The notes beneath the pieces are model-generated. The model worked only from the letters and a program-made list of their open reading frames with translations. It did not search any database and had not been told where the DNA came from. Positions 23,243 through 31,426 of a stretch of DNA of 64,000 nt are shown one piece after another (position 1 is the stretch's first letter; each line of letters begins with the position of its first letter). A program made the position numbers and the translations under genes. The DNA is from an uncultured Collinsella sp. (GTDB lineage Bacteria; Actinomycetota; Coriobacteriia; Coriobacteriales; Coriobacteriaceae). The stretch spans positions 1 through 64,000 of the forward strand of contig CABRIC010000005.1 in the NCBI GenBank assembly GCA_902470905.1, given 5' to 3'.

Positions 23243-24094
23243 TTAGTCAATCAGATATTTCTCGAATGCGGCCATGTTCTTGGCATCTGCCGCCGCCGGA
23301 TCATCGTAGTAACGACCGTCCGTGATTTCCTGGCCCAGCATGCCGTCGAAACCATGGGCGTTGAGCGTGGCGACGAAGGCGTCCATATCGTGCTTGCCAT
23401 CGCCCCACACCAGATGGCCATACGGGTCACCGTCGATAAAGTGCATCTCGTGAATTGCCCCATCACCAAAGGCGGCAAACCAGTCCTCGAGCGTCTCGCC
23501 TGCAACGCCCATCGCGGTTGTATCAACCATGGGCTGTAAGTACGGGCTCGCGACCTCGTCAATCATGCGCTTCGCATCGGAAACCGTCGTCACAAGGTTG
23601 CTCTCCTCGGGACGCAGGCTTTCCATCGTAAGCACCAGACCGTGCTCGCCGGCATACTCCGCCAGAATGGACAAGTGCTCGCGGCTGCGCTTCCAGGCTT
23701 CCTCGCGGTCCTCGTCCCAGTCGCCCCAGCCCGAGTTGATGGACATGCGGTCGCACCCAAGTACCTCGGCAAGCTCAATGCCGTGCTTAAAGTACGCCAA
23801 GCTGCGCTGTTCATGCAGCGGTTTGCGTGCGCAGTACTGCCAAGGATAGACAACATTCTCGGGACACAGAGTACGATACCTAAGCCCACGGTCTGCAGCC
23901 TTTTTCGCCAGGACCTCAGCTTCAAAGTAGCCCGTGTGGTCGAGCGTCACATGCGGCTCCGCACACCACAGCTCAATGGACTCAAAGCCCAAACGCTGCT
24001 GCACATCAAGGAAGTAATCGAGCGACCACATGATGTAGTGGATATTCATGCCCGCAATCTGTTCGCGGTGCAGCGTCGGTTTGGATTCAGACAT
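23243..24094 (-). CDS. frlC: Sugar-phosphate isomerase/epimerase family protein, FrlC-like
   Basis: The 283-residue TIM-barrel (AP endonuclease 2 family) protein includes GFESIELWCAEPHVTLD, VLGCDRMSINSGWGDWDED, LVLTMESLRPEESNLVTT (metal Glu), PMVDTTAM, MHFIDGDPYGHLVWGDG and GMLGQEITDGRYYDDP. FrlC interconverts fructoselysine and its C3 epimer psicoselysine. AAGGAGG precedes ATG 24094. The neighbouring frlB/frlD support the call; the exact substrate is an inference. Confidence 0.82.
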   Translation of the reverse strand: MSESKPTLHREQIAGMNIHYIMWSLDYFLDVQQRLGFESIELWCAEPHVTLDHTGYFEAEVLAKKAADRGLRYRTLCPENVVYPWQYCARKPLHEQRSLAYFKHGIELAEVLGCDRMSINSGWGDWDEDREEAWKRSREHLSILAEYAGEHGLVLTMESLRPEESNLVTTVSDAKRMIDEVASPYLQPMVDTTAMGVAGETLEDWFAAFGDGAIHEMHFIDGDPYGHLVWGDGKHDMDAFVATLNAHGFDGMLGQEITDGRYYDDPAAADAKNMAAFEKYLID

Positions 24095-24095
24095 C

Positions 24096-25679
24096 TTATG
24101 CCTCCTTATTTCGATCGAACACGATTTGTCCGTCCGACATCGTCATGTCAACCGCAAGATCGCGTGCGTCGCGATAATCGAGGTCGAACACATCCCGATC
24201 GAGCACGCAGATATCGGCAAGCTTGCCGACCTCGAGCGTACCCAGCTCGTCTTCGCGCATCAGGTCGTACGCGCCCCCGGCAGTCCAAGCGCGCAAGAGC
24301 TCGACAAGCGTCAGCGCGTTGACCTCATTCACGGGCAGTCCGTCGGCGAAGAATCCGCCGCACGCGCTGTAAATTGACTCGCCCAGGCTCGGAATCAGCA
24401 GCGGCAAATCCGTTCCACAGCACACTGTGCATCCGGAATCTTCCATGCCGCGGCGATTCCAGCTGTGTAAAAGTCGCGTCTCACCAATTTGTCGACGCAT
24501 CATCGACAGGCAATCCTCGCGCCGGTCCAGCGTCAGAATCTGCGGATAGACCTCGCAAATTCCACCTAACTTGCCAAACTCGACAAGATCGGTCGGGTCA
24601 GAGTTCTCGAGATCGGTAATCGCATGGCGGCGAAGCATCCGTCCATGCTCGTCTCGAGGCAGCGAGGCATAGAGCGCCACGGTGCGACGAACGGCGCCAT
24701 CGCCCTGGCAATGCAAGGAATATCGGAAGCCGTCAGCATCAATTGCACGCAGCTCGCTCTCAATCAGATCCCACTCTGGCTCCTCGACGACCGTCTTGCC
24801 GGCAGCGCCCGCATCGGCCGAGTCCTCATAGGGGTCTATCATCTCGGCAAGCCCCGCCCATACGCCGCGATCGGTCATACGGTTGAAGCCAGAAAAACGA
24901 ACGAACGGTCCCCGGAAGCGCTCTCGCGCCTCGCGGGCATATGCCAGATTTGCACCGGCGCCCACCGGCTGCGACATCATAGAGACGCGAACCGTCAGCT
25001 CACCAGATTCCTCACGGCGAGCCATTTCGTCGGCAAAGCCATAGTAGTCATCAAACGCCATTTCCTTGATGGCGGTAACGCCACGCTCGTTAAGCATGCT
25101 CATGTAGTCCGAATACCCGGCACGCACCTCGGTCAGCGCAAGGAAATCACTCATCATGCGCCAGATCTTCTCGGCATAGCACGCCTGAGGTGTAAAGCCG
25201 TATCGCGCACTGGCGGCAGCATTGAGAACGCAGGTCTCCGCACCCGGTGTAAAGCAGACGACAGGGATATCGCCAAAACAATCGTCAAACACAGCTGCCG
25301 TATTTGCGTTCTCGGCATCCGATGCCAACGTTTCGGGTAGGTTGTGGCCAAAAGCCGCCGCGCAATCCGGATGATCTTCTTTCCATGCACGCAAGAGCGA
25401 CACAGCCTCTTTGGCATCATCGATGCCGGACAGATCAGACCCCAACGTCCGCAGCGCCCAACCTGTATAGAAGGTATGCACATCGATCAGGCCAGGCATG
25501 ACAGTGCGGTCGCCCAGGTCAACTACCTCGTCCGCCTGGGTCAAATACGAAGCTACCTCACACTTGGTGCCAACAGCCTCAATTCGATTGCCACGGACCG
25601 CTACGAAACCTTCAAACGGCAGGTCCCCCGTACCGGTAAAGACGCTCTTAGACGTCAGGACCGTCAAACGATCAGACAT
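24096..25679 (-). CDS. YtcJ-type amidohydrolase lacking the usual second His of HxH
   Basis: The 527-residue protein belongs to the amidohydrolase-3 (YtcJ) group: KSVFTGTGDLPFEGFVAVRGNRIEAVG at the N-terminus, PGLIDVHTFYTGWALRTLG after the first strand, SLHCQGDGAVRRTV, CGTDLPLLIPS, and LEVGKLADICVLDRD near the end. In most members the first metal motif is HxH; here it reads H-T-F, while Asp in GTDLP is kept. Within the operon it could process a glycated or acylated amino compound taken up by the adjacent transporter. No signal peptide. ATG 25679 has AGGTGG upstream, and only 9 nt separate it from the transporter stop. Confidence 0.8.
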   Translation of the reverse strand: MSDRLTVLTSKSVFTGTGDLPFEGFVAVRGNRIEAVGTKCEVASYLTQADEVVDLGDRTVMPGLIDVHTFYTGWALRTLGSDLSGIDDAKEAVSLLRAWKEDHPDCAAAFGHNLPETLASDAENANTAAVFDDCFGDIPVVCFTPGAETCVLNAAASARYGFTPQACYAEKIWRMMSDFLALTEVRAGYSDYMSMLNERGVTAIKEMAFDDYYGFADEMARREESGELTVRVSMMSQPVGAGANLAYAREARERFRGPFVRFSGFNRMTDRGVWAGLAEMIDPYEDSADAGAAGKTVVEEPEWDLIESELRAIDADGFRYSLHCQGDGAVRRTVALYASLPRDEHGRMLRRHAITDLENSDPTDLVEFGKLGGICEVYPQILTLDRREDCLSMMRRQIGETRLLHSWNRRGMEDSGCTVCCGTDLPLLIPSLGESIYSACGGFFADGLPVNEVNALTLVELLRAWTAGGAYDLMREDELGTLEVGKLADICVLDRDVFDLDYRDARDLAVDMTMSDGQIVFDRNKEA

Positions 25680-25688
25680 CACAACCAC

Positions 25689-27152
25689 CTACACCGGAAG
25701 CATGCCAGAGATTGCCGTTACGATCAGGCCAAAGACGACCATGAAAATGAAGAACTTCCAAATGGTCTTCCACCATTGGCCAAACGAAATCCTAGCCACG
25801 GCAAGACCGGCGACCGTCATGCCCGCCACGGGGCTGATGGTGTTGATGGTCTGGTTGGCAAACTGGAGCGCGGTGACGGCCGCCTCGGGATTGAGGCCCA
25901 TGAGCTCGGTCAGGGGGCCCATAACGGGCATGGTGAGCGCCGCCAGGCCAGAACTCGAGGGAACCAGCAAAGAGAGCAGGCCAAGGACGATATACATAAA
26001 CGTGGTGTAGACGGCGGCGGGTGCACCGGCAAGCGCGGTAGCGAGCGCCTGGAGGATGGTGTCGATGATCATGCCGCCCTCGGCGATGACCAGAATACCG
26101 CGAGCGATACCGATAACGATGGCAGCGTACGCAAAGTCGGCGAGACCCTTAACGAACTCCTCTGCGATCGTCTGCTGGTCAAGGCCGCCCAGGATACCGG
26201 CAAGCAAGCCCATGCCAAGGAACACGGCGGAAATCTCATTCATGTACCAGCCCTGGGTAACAAGACCCCAGACGATAATGCCCATACCGCAAGCAAAATC
26301 GATAAGCACGAGCTTCTGACGGATAGTGAACTCTTCCTCGATGGAGGCATCGGTCACGGAAAACTCAATACGCTTGAGCTTATCGTCCTCGTACACAATG
26401 GACGACTCGGGGTTTTTCTTGACGCGCATGGCGTAGCGCATGGCCCATGCGATACCGACGGCAGTGAAGATGACCCAAGAAACGGCGCGCAGCCACAGTT
26501 GCGGATTGCCCTCGATGCCAATGATGCCTTGGGCGATCAAAACATTAAACGGGTCGATGGTCGAAGCACAATATCCCAGGTTAGGACCAAGGAAGCAGAT
26601 GATGAATGCCGTCATCGAGTCATAACCGATACCCATCATGATGGGAATGAAGATGGCATAGAACGGCAGGGCTTCCTCAGACATACCAAACGTAGTGCCG
26701 CAAATGGACAGCAACGTCATCGTGATGGGAATGATGAGGATGTCCTTGTTCTTGAGCTTTTTAATCACACGGCTCATGCCGGCATTCAAAGCGTTGGTCT
26801 TGGTGATGATTGCGAACGATCCGCCAATCAATAAGACGAACGCAACGACGTCGGCAGCCTCCTGGATGCCCTTGGTGGGCGCTTGCAGGACCGCGAAGAT
26901 ATCCTGGCCCAGATTGTTGGTCTCGCCGGTCTCGGAATCGGTGTAGTTCTTATCGACCTGTTCATAGGTTCCAGCAACGGCGACTTCACGCTCGCCCGCT
27001 GCTGTCGAAATCGTTTTGCGCTGATACTGACCAGAGGGAACGATCCAAGTCAGGACCGCAAAGACAACGATCAGCAAGAACATGATCGTATAGACATGCG
27101 GTAATTTGAACTTAAAACGTCTGTTTGTCTTCTTCGCCTTCGTATCTGACAT
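25689..27152 (-). CDS. YfcC-family transporter (AbgT/ArcD-like, 12 TM)
   Basis: The 487-residue protein starts MSDTKAKKTNRRFKFKLPHVYTIMF, followed by about twelve hydrophobic segments. It shows the YfcC-family signatures VLTWIVPSGQYQR, FVLLIGGSFAIITKTNALNAG, TTFGMSEEALPFYAIFIPIMM, LGYCASTIDPFNVLIAQGI and LVPSSSGLAALTMPVMGPL. Members are thought to move amino acids or peptides. Here it occupies the place that an APC-type permease (FrlA) has in the E. coli frl operon, so it is the likely importer of the fructosamine. ATG 27152 follows GGAGG. Confidence 0.88.
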   Translation of the reverse strand: MSDTKAKKTNRRFKFKLPHVYTIMFLLIVVFAVLTWIVPSGQYQRKTISTAAGEREVAVAGTYEQVDKNYTDSETGETNNLGQDIFAVLQAPTKGIQEAADVVAFVLLIGGSFAIITKTNALNAGMSRVIKKLKNKDILIIPITMTLLSICGTTFGMSEEALPFYAIFIPIMMGIGYDSMTAFIICFLGPNLGYCASTIDPFNVLIAQGIIGIEGNPQLWLRAVSWVIFTAVGIAWAMRYAMRVKKNPESSIVYEDDKLKRIEFSVTDASIEEEFTIRQKLVLIDFACGMGIIVWGLVTQGWYMNEISAVFLGMGLLAGILGGLDQQTIAEEFVKGLADFAYAAIVIGIARGILVIAEGGMIIDTILQALATALAGAPAAVYTTFMYIVLGLLSLLVPSSSGLAALTMPVMGPLTELMGLNPEAAVTALQFANQTINTISPVAGMTVAGLAVARISFGQWWKTIWKFFIFMVVFGLIVTAISGMLPV

Positions 27153-27194
27153 AGATACCTCCAAAGAACTCGAGACTGCATCGCATCTCGCTTC

Positions 27195-27217
27195 AACGTT
27201 TGCACAATGCAAACGTT
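27195..27217 (-). promoter_or_regulatory. Candidate operator of the GntR regulator
   Basis: AACGTTTGCA (27195-27204) and TGCAAACGTT (27208-27217) form a perfect 10-bp inverted repeat with a 3-nt spacer, 43 nt upstream of the transporter start in the gap after the GntR gene. Its position and symmetry fit a GntR/UTRA-type repressor site. Confidence 0.55.
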
Positions 27218-27322
27218 CTATGACGTCCCATAGATTACCAGCAGCTTTTTCCTTCATCAAGATAATTTCAAACTGATTGCCGCAACGCGGTTGAACGGTT
27301 GCGTTTGCGCCGTGAACGGTAT

Positions 27323-27358
27323 GGAAACGCCCGGTGAGATGATCCACCGGGCGCTTCC
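27323..27358 (-). terminator. Hairpin after the GntR gene
   Basis: GGAAACGCCCGGTG (27323-27336) pairs with CACCGGGCGCTTCC (27345-27358), 13 of 14 positions. It lies 12 nt after the GntR stop; the U-tract is weak, so partial read-through into the operon is possible. Confidence 0.5.
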
Positions 27359-27370
27359 ATTCGCAATGTC

Positions 27371-28114
27371 CTAGATGTCAAAAACGTAGCGAGACCCAAC
27401 GATCCGCTGACGACCGATGATAAACGGCCGCCGCTGCTCATCGAAAAAGAAGGCTTCCATATAAAACAAGGGTTCGCCAACGGGAACTGCCAACAGTCGA
27501 GCGACCTCGGGCGACGCGCACGCGATCTCGAGCGTGCACGGGTCGGTAAACGCGGGCGTGCGGCCCGTCCGGTTGCGCACGAACTCAAAAATGGATTGGT
27601 TAGATAGAGGTGCCGTTGATAGATAGGCGTTGTCCTCGTAAACGTATATGTTGTTCTCGAGCATGACGGGGACTCCATCGGCAGTACGTACACGCTCAAC
27701 GCAAATCAAATCAGTTCCAACGGGAACACCAAAGAACTGCGCTTCGGTAGAATCCGCCGGCAGTATCTTTCTTGAAATGACGCACGCCCCCGGCTCCATT
27801 CCGTTAACGCGGCATGCGTCCGAAAAACTCTGGACGTCATCCTTCTGGCGAATCTTGCGCTTAAGCTTGGGGGCGTTGACAAACGTGCCTTTCCCCTGCC
27901 GCTTCGTTAGATAGCCCTGCTGGACGAGCTCCTCAATAGCGCGTCGCACGGTAACGCGGCCAACTTTATAGTTCTCAGCCAATTCGAATTCGTTGGGTAT
28001 CCGCGCGCCCGCCTTGTAGGCACCGGAATTGATTTCGTTTTTAATGATATCGATAACCTGTTGGTACAGCGGTATCGCTGCTTTACCGTCAGTTAGTCCT
28101 TCAGTCGGTGGCAT
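27371..28114 (-). CDS. GntR-family regulator with UTRA domain (FrlR-like)
   Basis: The 247-residue protein has a GntR winged helix (IPLYQQVIDIIKNEINSGAYKAGARIPNEFELAENYKVGRVTVRRAIEELVQQGYLTKRQGKGTFV) at residues 14-77 and a UTRA ligand-binding domain thereafter, ending RPFIIGRQRIVGSRYVFDI. UTRA regulators usually sense a phosphorylated sugar intermediate and repress the adjacent catabolic operon, as FrlR does. ATG 28114 is preceded by GGGAGAGGG. The likely target is the palindrome at 27195-27217. Confidence 0.88.
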   Translation of the reverse strand: MPPTEGLTDGKAAIPLYQQVIDIIKNEINSGAYKAGARIPNEFELAENYKVGRVTVRRAIEELVQQGYLTKRQGKGTFVNAPKLKRKIRQKDDVQSFSDACRVNGMEPGACVISRKILPADSTEAQFFGVPVGTDLICVERVRTADGVPVMLENNIYVYEDNAYLSTAPLSNQSIFEFVRNRTGRTPAFTDPCTLEIACASPEVARLLAVPVGEPLFYMEAFFFDEQRRPFIIGRQRIVGSRYVFDI

Positions 28115-28136
28115 ATACCCTCTCCCAGCCCAATTA

Positions 28137-28181
28137 AGTCAAAAGCGGGCTTAAGGGCATTCAACAAGCCCTTAAGCCCGC
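28137..28181 (-). terminator. Terminator of the HAD phosphatase gene
   Basis: GCGGGCTTAAGGGC (28145-28158) pairs perfectly with GCCCTTAAGCCCGC (28168-28181), and on the minus strand TTTTG follows. It separates the HAD genes from the GntR gene. Confidence 0.85.
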
Positions 28182-28264
28182 ATTAGCATAAAGTATGCTT
28201 GCTGCCGCACCAAAATGTCGGGTATTTACTCATCTGACCCGAAAAACGCGCAACTACCGCGCTC

Positions 28265-28924
28265 CTAAGAAAGCGTGAGCAGCTCCGGCAGCTGGTCGAT
28301 AATCTTGTCCGCGGCATCCTGGCTAAAGCCAAAGCGCTCCTCGCGCTTGGCAATAACTGTCAGGCCGGCTCGCTTGCCGGCAGTGATGCCAGGCACCGAA
28401 TCCTCAACGCAGCAGCAGCGATTCGCGGGCAGCCCCAGCAGGTCCAGCGCATGCAGGTAGATGTCGGGCTCGGGCTTGCTCTCCTTAAACTGCTCGCCGC
28501 TCACCACATACTCAAAGGCATCCGCCAGCCCGCACGCATTGAGCACTTCCTCGATGCTATCCATGGGAGACGAGCTGGCAAGCGCCACGCGAACGCCACG
28601 GCGCGGCAGCTCTCGAATCGTATCCACGGCGCCTGGGTTAATCAAAGCCTGATAGTCGCGCGGACGCTTATGCGCCCACTCGTCCCAACGGGCCAACGCT
28701 TCCTCGCCAGTGAAATGCCCCCTACCGGCGCGCTCAAACCAATCGACCAGCATACGCAGGAAGAACTGATGCGAGGTACCAACCTGCCCGTTCAACTCCT
28801 CTTGAGTCAGGTTAAGCCCAAGCTCCTTGGCAAACGCGGCAGTCTCGCCCAGGTAGTAATACTCGGTATCGACAATGACGCCGTCCATGTCAAAGATAAC
28901 GGCGTCGAACGGAAATGCGGACAC
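28265..28924 (-). CDS. HAD-family phosphatase, beta-phosphoglucomutase-like
   Basis: The 219-residue protein has the HAD motifs VIFDMDGVIVDTE (nucleophile Asp and general acid Asp), VALASSSPMDSI, the lysine in ESKPEPDIYLHALDLLG and CVEDSVPGITAGKRAG, with a helical cap between the first and second motifs. This is the beta-phosphoglucomutase/sugar-phosphatase subgroup; the substrate cannot be read from sequence. A GTG start at 28924 is chosen because GGGAGGG lies just upstream. The gene follows the Cof-type HAD gene on the same strand but a terminator lies between. Confidence 0.85.
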   Translation of the reverse strand: MSAFPFDAVIFDMDGVIVDTEYYYLGETAAFAKELGLNLTQEELNGQVGTSHQFFLRMLVDWFERAGRGHFTGEEALARWDEWAHKRPRDYQALINPGAVDTIRELPRRGVRVALASSSPMDSIEEVLNACGLADAFEYVVSGEQFKESKPEPDIYLHALDLLGLPANRCCCVEDSVPGITAGKRAGLTVIAKREERFGFSQDAADKIIDQLPELLTLS

Positions 28925-28939
28925 GGCACCCTCCCTAAC

Positions 28940-28965
28940 AAAAGGGCGCCCGCAAGCGGACGCCC
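28940..28965 (-). terminator. Terminator of the Cof-type HAD gene
   Basis: GGGCGCCCGC (28944-28953) pairs with GCGGACGCCC (28956-28965), and on the minus strand a TTTT run follows. It overlaps the region just upstream of the GTG start of the next gene. Confidence 0.7.
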
Positions 28966-28987
28966 GAGCCATGCACTATCGGCGATT

Positions 28988-29830
28988 CTAACCCAGCAGC
29001 TTATCCAGCGCCACCGCAATGCCGTCTTCGTTATTATTGGCGGTCACCATCTGGGCCACGGCCTTAACCTCATCGATGGCGTTTCCCATGGCAACACCGG
29101 TGCCGGCCCACTCAATCATAGACTTGTCGTTCTGGCCGTCGCCAAACGAGACGACCTCGCTGGCATCGATGCCGAGCTTGGGCAGGGCACCCTCGAGCGC
29201 GCGGGCCTTGTCAATACCGGGCGCCGTGTACTCAAAGTACCAGTCGGCCGTAAACATACCCGAAAGCGTCTGGGTAAAGGGCGCGTACATCTCCTCGTGA
29301 TGCGCCTGCAGGTAGGCCGGATCGCCCGCCGTCAGCAGCTTGTCCACGGGATAAGCATCCGCCACCTCATGAAGGCTCTCGACTTCGCGAATCTTAAGGT
29401 CGCAGGCATCGCGCTCGTATTTGACGATATTCTTCTGCGAGCCGTCCGGCAGTGTAATCATGCAGCGATACGAGTCCTCTACATGCAGGTCACGCCCGAG
29501 CGAGATCATGGGGATCACATCATAGTTTTGCAGGTGATCAATCAGACGGTGCAGCTCGTCAGCCGGCATGGCCTGGTCAAAAAGGACCTCATCGGTCTGA
29601 GCGTCGACCACATGCGCGCCATTAAAGGCAACCAGCAGACCGTCATGGTTTTGAAGGTCGAGCTCCTGCGCCAGAGCATGTAGTCCCCATGCGGGACGGC
29701 CCGAAGCCAAAATGAGCTTAATGCCCGACTCCTGCGCCGCGAGCAGCTTTTCGCGCGTGCGCGGGCTAATCACTTTCTGGTCGTTGGTGAGCGTACCGTC
29801 AATATCCATCGCGATGGCTTTGATTGCCAT
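28988..29830 (-). CDS. Cof-type HAD-IIB hydrolase
   Basis: The 280-residue protein begins MAIKAIAMDIDGTLTNDQKVISPRT and has the Cof-type features: LILASGRPAWGLHAL, a large C2-type cap, EYTAPGIDKARALEGALPKLGI (Lys) and VVSFGDGQNDKSMIEWAGTGVAMGNAIDEVK. Such enzymes dephosphorylate sugar phosphates and related small molecules in the cytoplasm. Start ATG 29830 follows GGGAGG. Confidence 0.88.
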   Translation of the reverse strand: MAIKAIAMDIDGTLTNDQKVISPRTREKLLAAQESGIKLILASGRPAWGLHALAQELDLQNHDGLLVAFNGAHVVDAQTDEVLFDQAMPADELHRLIDHLQNYDVIPMISLGRDLHVEDSYRCMITLPDGSQKNIVKYERDACDLKIREVESLHEVADAYPVDKLLTAGDPAYLQAHHEEMYAPFTQTLSGMFTADWYFEYTAPGIDKARALEGALPKLGIDASEVVSFGDGQNDKSMIEWAGTGVAMGNAIDEVKAVAQMVTANNNEDGIAVALDKLLG

Positions 29831-29979
29831 ATATGCCTCCCTGTCATTGAATAACCTTGTCTGAGTCATCATACAGAACAGCCACCGCGACTCCGTTTGC
29901 AACGGGAAAAATGTCATATTGTCCCGAACATGAACGGCGTGTGGTCGTGAAGCTTTATCGCTCAGGTCAAATACGTCTG

Positions 29980-30654
29980 CTAGCGACGCTCATCCGTCGG
30001 TGCGCCCTCGACGATCGCGATGCCCGCCGATGCACCTAACGCGCTGGCGCCGGCCTCGATGAATGCGCAAGCCTCTTCGTAATTATGGATACCGCCCGCC
30101 GCCTTGATTGCCACGGCATCGCCGAGCACCTCGTGCATCAGCCGCACGTCCTCGAGCTTAGCACCGCCAAAGCTTCTGCCGGTCGACGTCTTAAGGAATC
30201 CCGGCTTGGCCTCCAGCGCGATCTCGCATACACGGCGCTTGGCGGCGTCGTCGCCGTCCAGCTTGCACATCTCGACGATTACCTTGTCAGTGATGCCATG
30301 CGCGCGACAAAAATCAGCAATGGTAGTCATCTCGCGCTCGATGGCATCAAAATCGCGGTTCTCGATCGACCCCTGATTCAAAACGTAGTCAATCTCGGTA
30401 AAGCCACACGCAGCGTATTCCTCAAACCTCGCAAGCTTCTCCTCAAGCGTCATAGTGCCCTGGGGAAAGTCGATAGCGCCGGCAAGGATGATGTCAGAGC
30501 CCTCGAGCATGGCGCGGCCCGTCTCGTACTCCTGCAGGTTCGCAAATACGCAGCGAAAGTTGTACTTTAACGCCTTCTCGACATAGTGCTCAAACGTGTC
30601 CTCGGGGGCATCGATATAGTCGATGTATTTATTGATGGGTTTGGCAAGCGTCAT
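29980..30654 (-). CDS. deoC: Deoxyribose-phosphate aldolase
   Basis: The 224-residue class I aldolase splits 2-deoxyribose 5-phosphate into glyceraldehyde 3-phosphate and acetaldehyde. The Schiff-base lysine is in GFLKTSTGRSF and the second catalytic lysine in VAIKAAGGIHNYEEA; EIDYVLNQGSI holds the Asp region. Length is normal. AAGGAGG precedes ATG 30654. It stands alone; a perfect palindrome lies about 120 bp upstream at 30773-30795. Confidence 0.92.
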   Translation of the reverse strand: MTLAKPINKYIDYIDAPEDTFEHYVEKALKYNFRCVFANLQEYETGRAMLEGSDIILAGAIDFPQGTMTLEEKLARFEEYAACGFTEIDYVLNQGSIENRDFDAIEREMTTIADFCRAHGITDKVIVEMCKLDGDDAAKRRVCEIALEAKPGFLKTSTGRSFGGAKLEDVRLMHEVLGDAVAIKAAGGIHNYEEACAFIEAGASALGASAGIAIVEGAPTDERR

Positions 30655-30772
30655 GCTGGGCCTCCTTGTTCAGGGCCGACAACCGATTCGTGGTTTCACG
30701 CGAAAAACCACGTTCAATGTACGCCCGGCATGCAAGGACAGCGTCCGCATTCCGACAAGTGGTATGAAATTA

Positions 30773-30795
30773 GCCGTAAACGTATAATTTACGGC
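30773..30795. promoter_or_regulatory. Palindrome upstream of deoC, candidate operator
   Basis: GCCGTAAA (30773-30780) and TTTACGGC (30788-30795) are perfect inverted repeats around CGTATAA. The element embeds a TATAAT sequence on the plus strand. It lies in the 215-bp gap between deoC and the pgi remnant; nothing else was recognised in that gap. Confidence 0.35.
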
Positions 30796-30869
30796 AGCGA
30801 ATGGCACCGCAGGCGGATGCCGACAGCAAGACATCCCCCCCTCAATACACCCTCATGCCCATTTAAATA

Positions 30870-30963
30870 GCAAGGGGCCCGTATCTGTTGGGATACGGGC
30901 CCCTTTCGGCCATGACCTATCTCAGCAACAAAGACTACTGCGGTGAGCGCGGTAGAACTCGAT
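30870..30963 (-). pseudogene. Remnant copy of the pgi 3' end and its terminator
   Basis: On the minus strand 30963-30938 encodes IEFYRAHR, the last residues of Pgi before its final Lys; a 1-nt deletion then shifts the frame. All four base substitutions relative to the intact copy (34465-34434) are synonymous codon changes, so this was once a real coding end. A stem of AAGGGGCCCGTATC with GATACGGGCCCCTT (30872-30905 region) matches the terminator at 34370-34403 at about the same distance from the stop. Nothing upstream of codon IEF is shared. Confidence 0.75.
30933..30963. repeat. Direct repeat, left (candidate attachment site)
   Basis: This 31-nt segment (GACTACTGCGGTGAGCGCGG then TAGAACTCGAT) matches 34434-34465 at 27 of 32 aligned positions in the same orientation. 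The two copies bracket the ClpP/TraG segment. Confidence 0.6.
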
Positions 30964-31426
30964 CGCACCATCTTATCCGAGCCGGGACACGCTTGCATAG
31001 CGTGGCGCGTGACGGTTGCAAAACCACCCCATTTGAAACAAAGGCAAAAAAGTACTTGCAAAGACGCGTTCCGACATATAAGTTGAAAAAAGACCGCCGT
31101 TGCGGTTTTAAGTAGATCGAGCATATGAAGTTTGAGTTTTAGCGTGTAAGAGAAGGAAGATCGGCAAAGTACAACCCCAAACGCAATGACAACTTAATGA
31201 GGTAACTGCCACATGTGAGGCACCCAGGGCATTGCTGTCTCGATTTTGAGCACGATGCCTTCCGCCTTGCATGGGCCGTTCCATCCCACCCCTGCAGCAA
31301 CTGCCTCACGGGCTCATTGAAAACCGCATAGCACCCCAACGTCAGCACATCACCCACGGCAAGCACATCACTCACGACAACCAACACATCAACAAACAGC
31401 ACGAACATCAACCGATTGGAGAAGCT
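30964..31426 (+). promoter_or_regulatory. Long leader of the ClpP/TraG cluster
   Basis: No gene was recognised in these 463 bp. A possible promoter is TTGCAA near 31052 with TATAAG about 15 nt later, before an A-rich stretch. The last 70 bases before the ribosome binding site (31340-31411) are CA-rich and almost free of G, with repeated CACATCA and AACA units, so this part of the transcript should be unstructured. GGAGAAGCT precedes the ATG at 31427. Confidence 0.4.
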
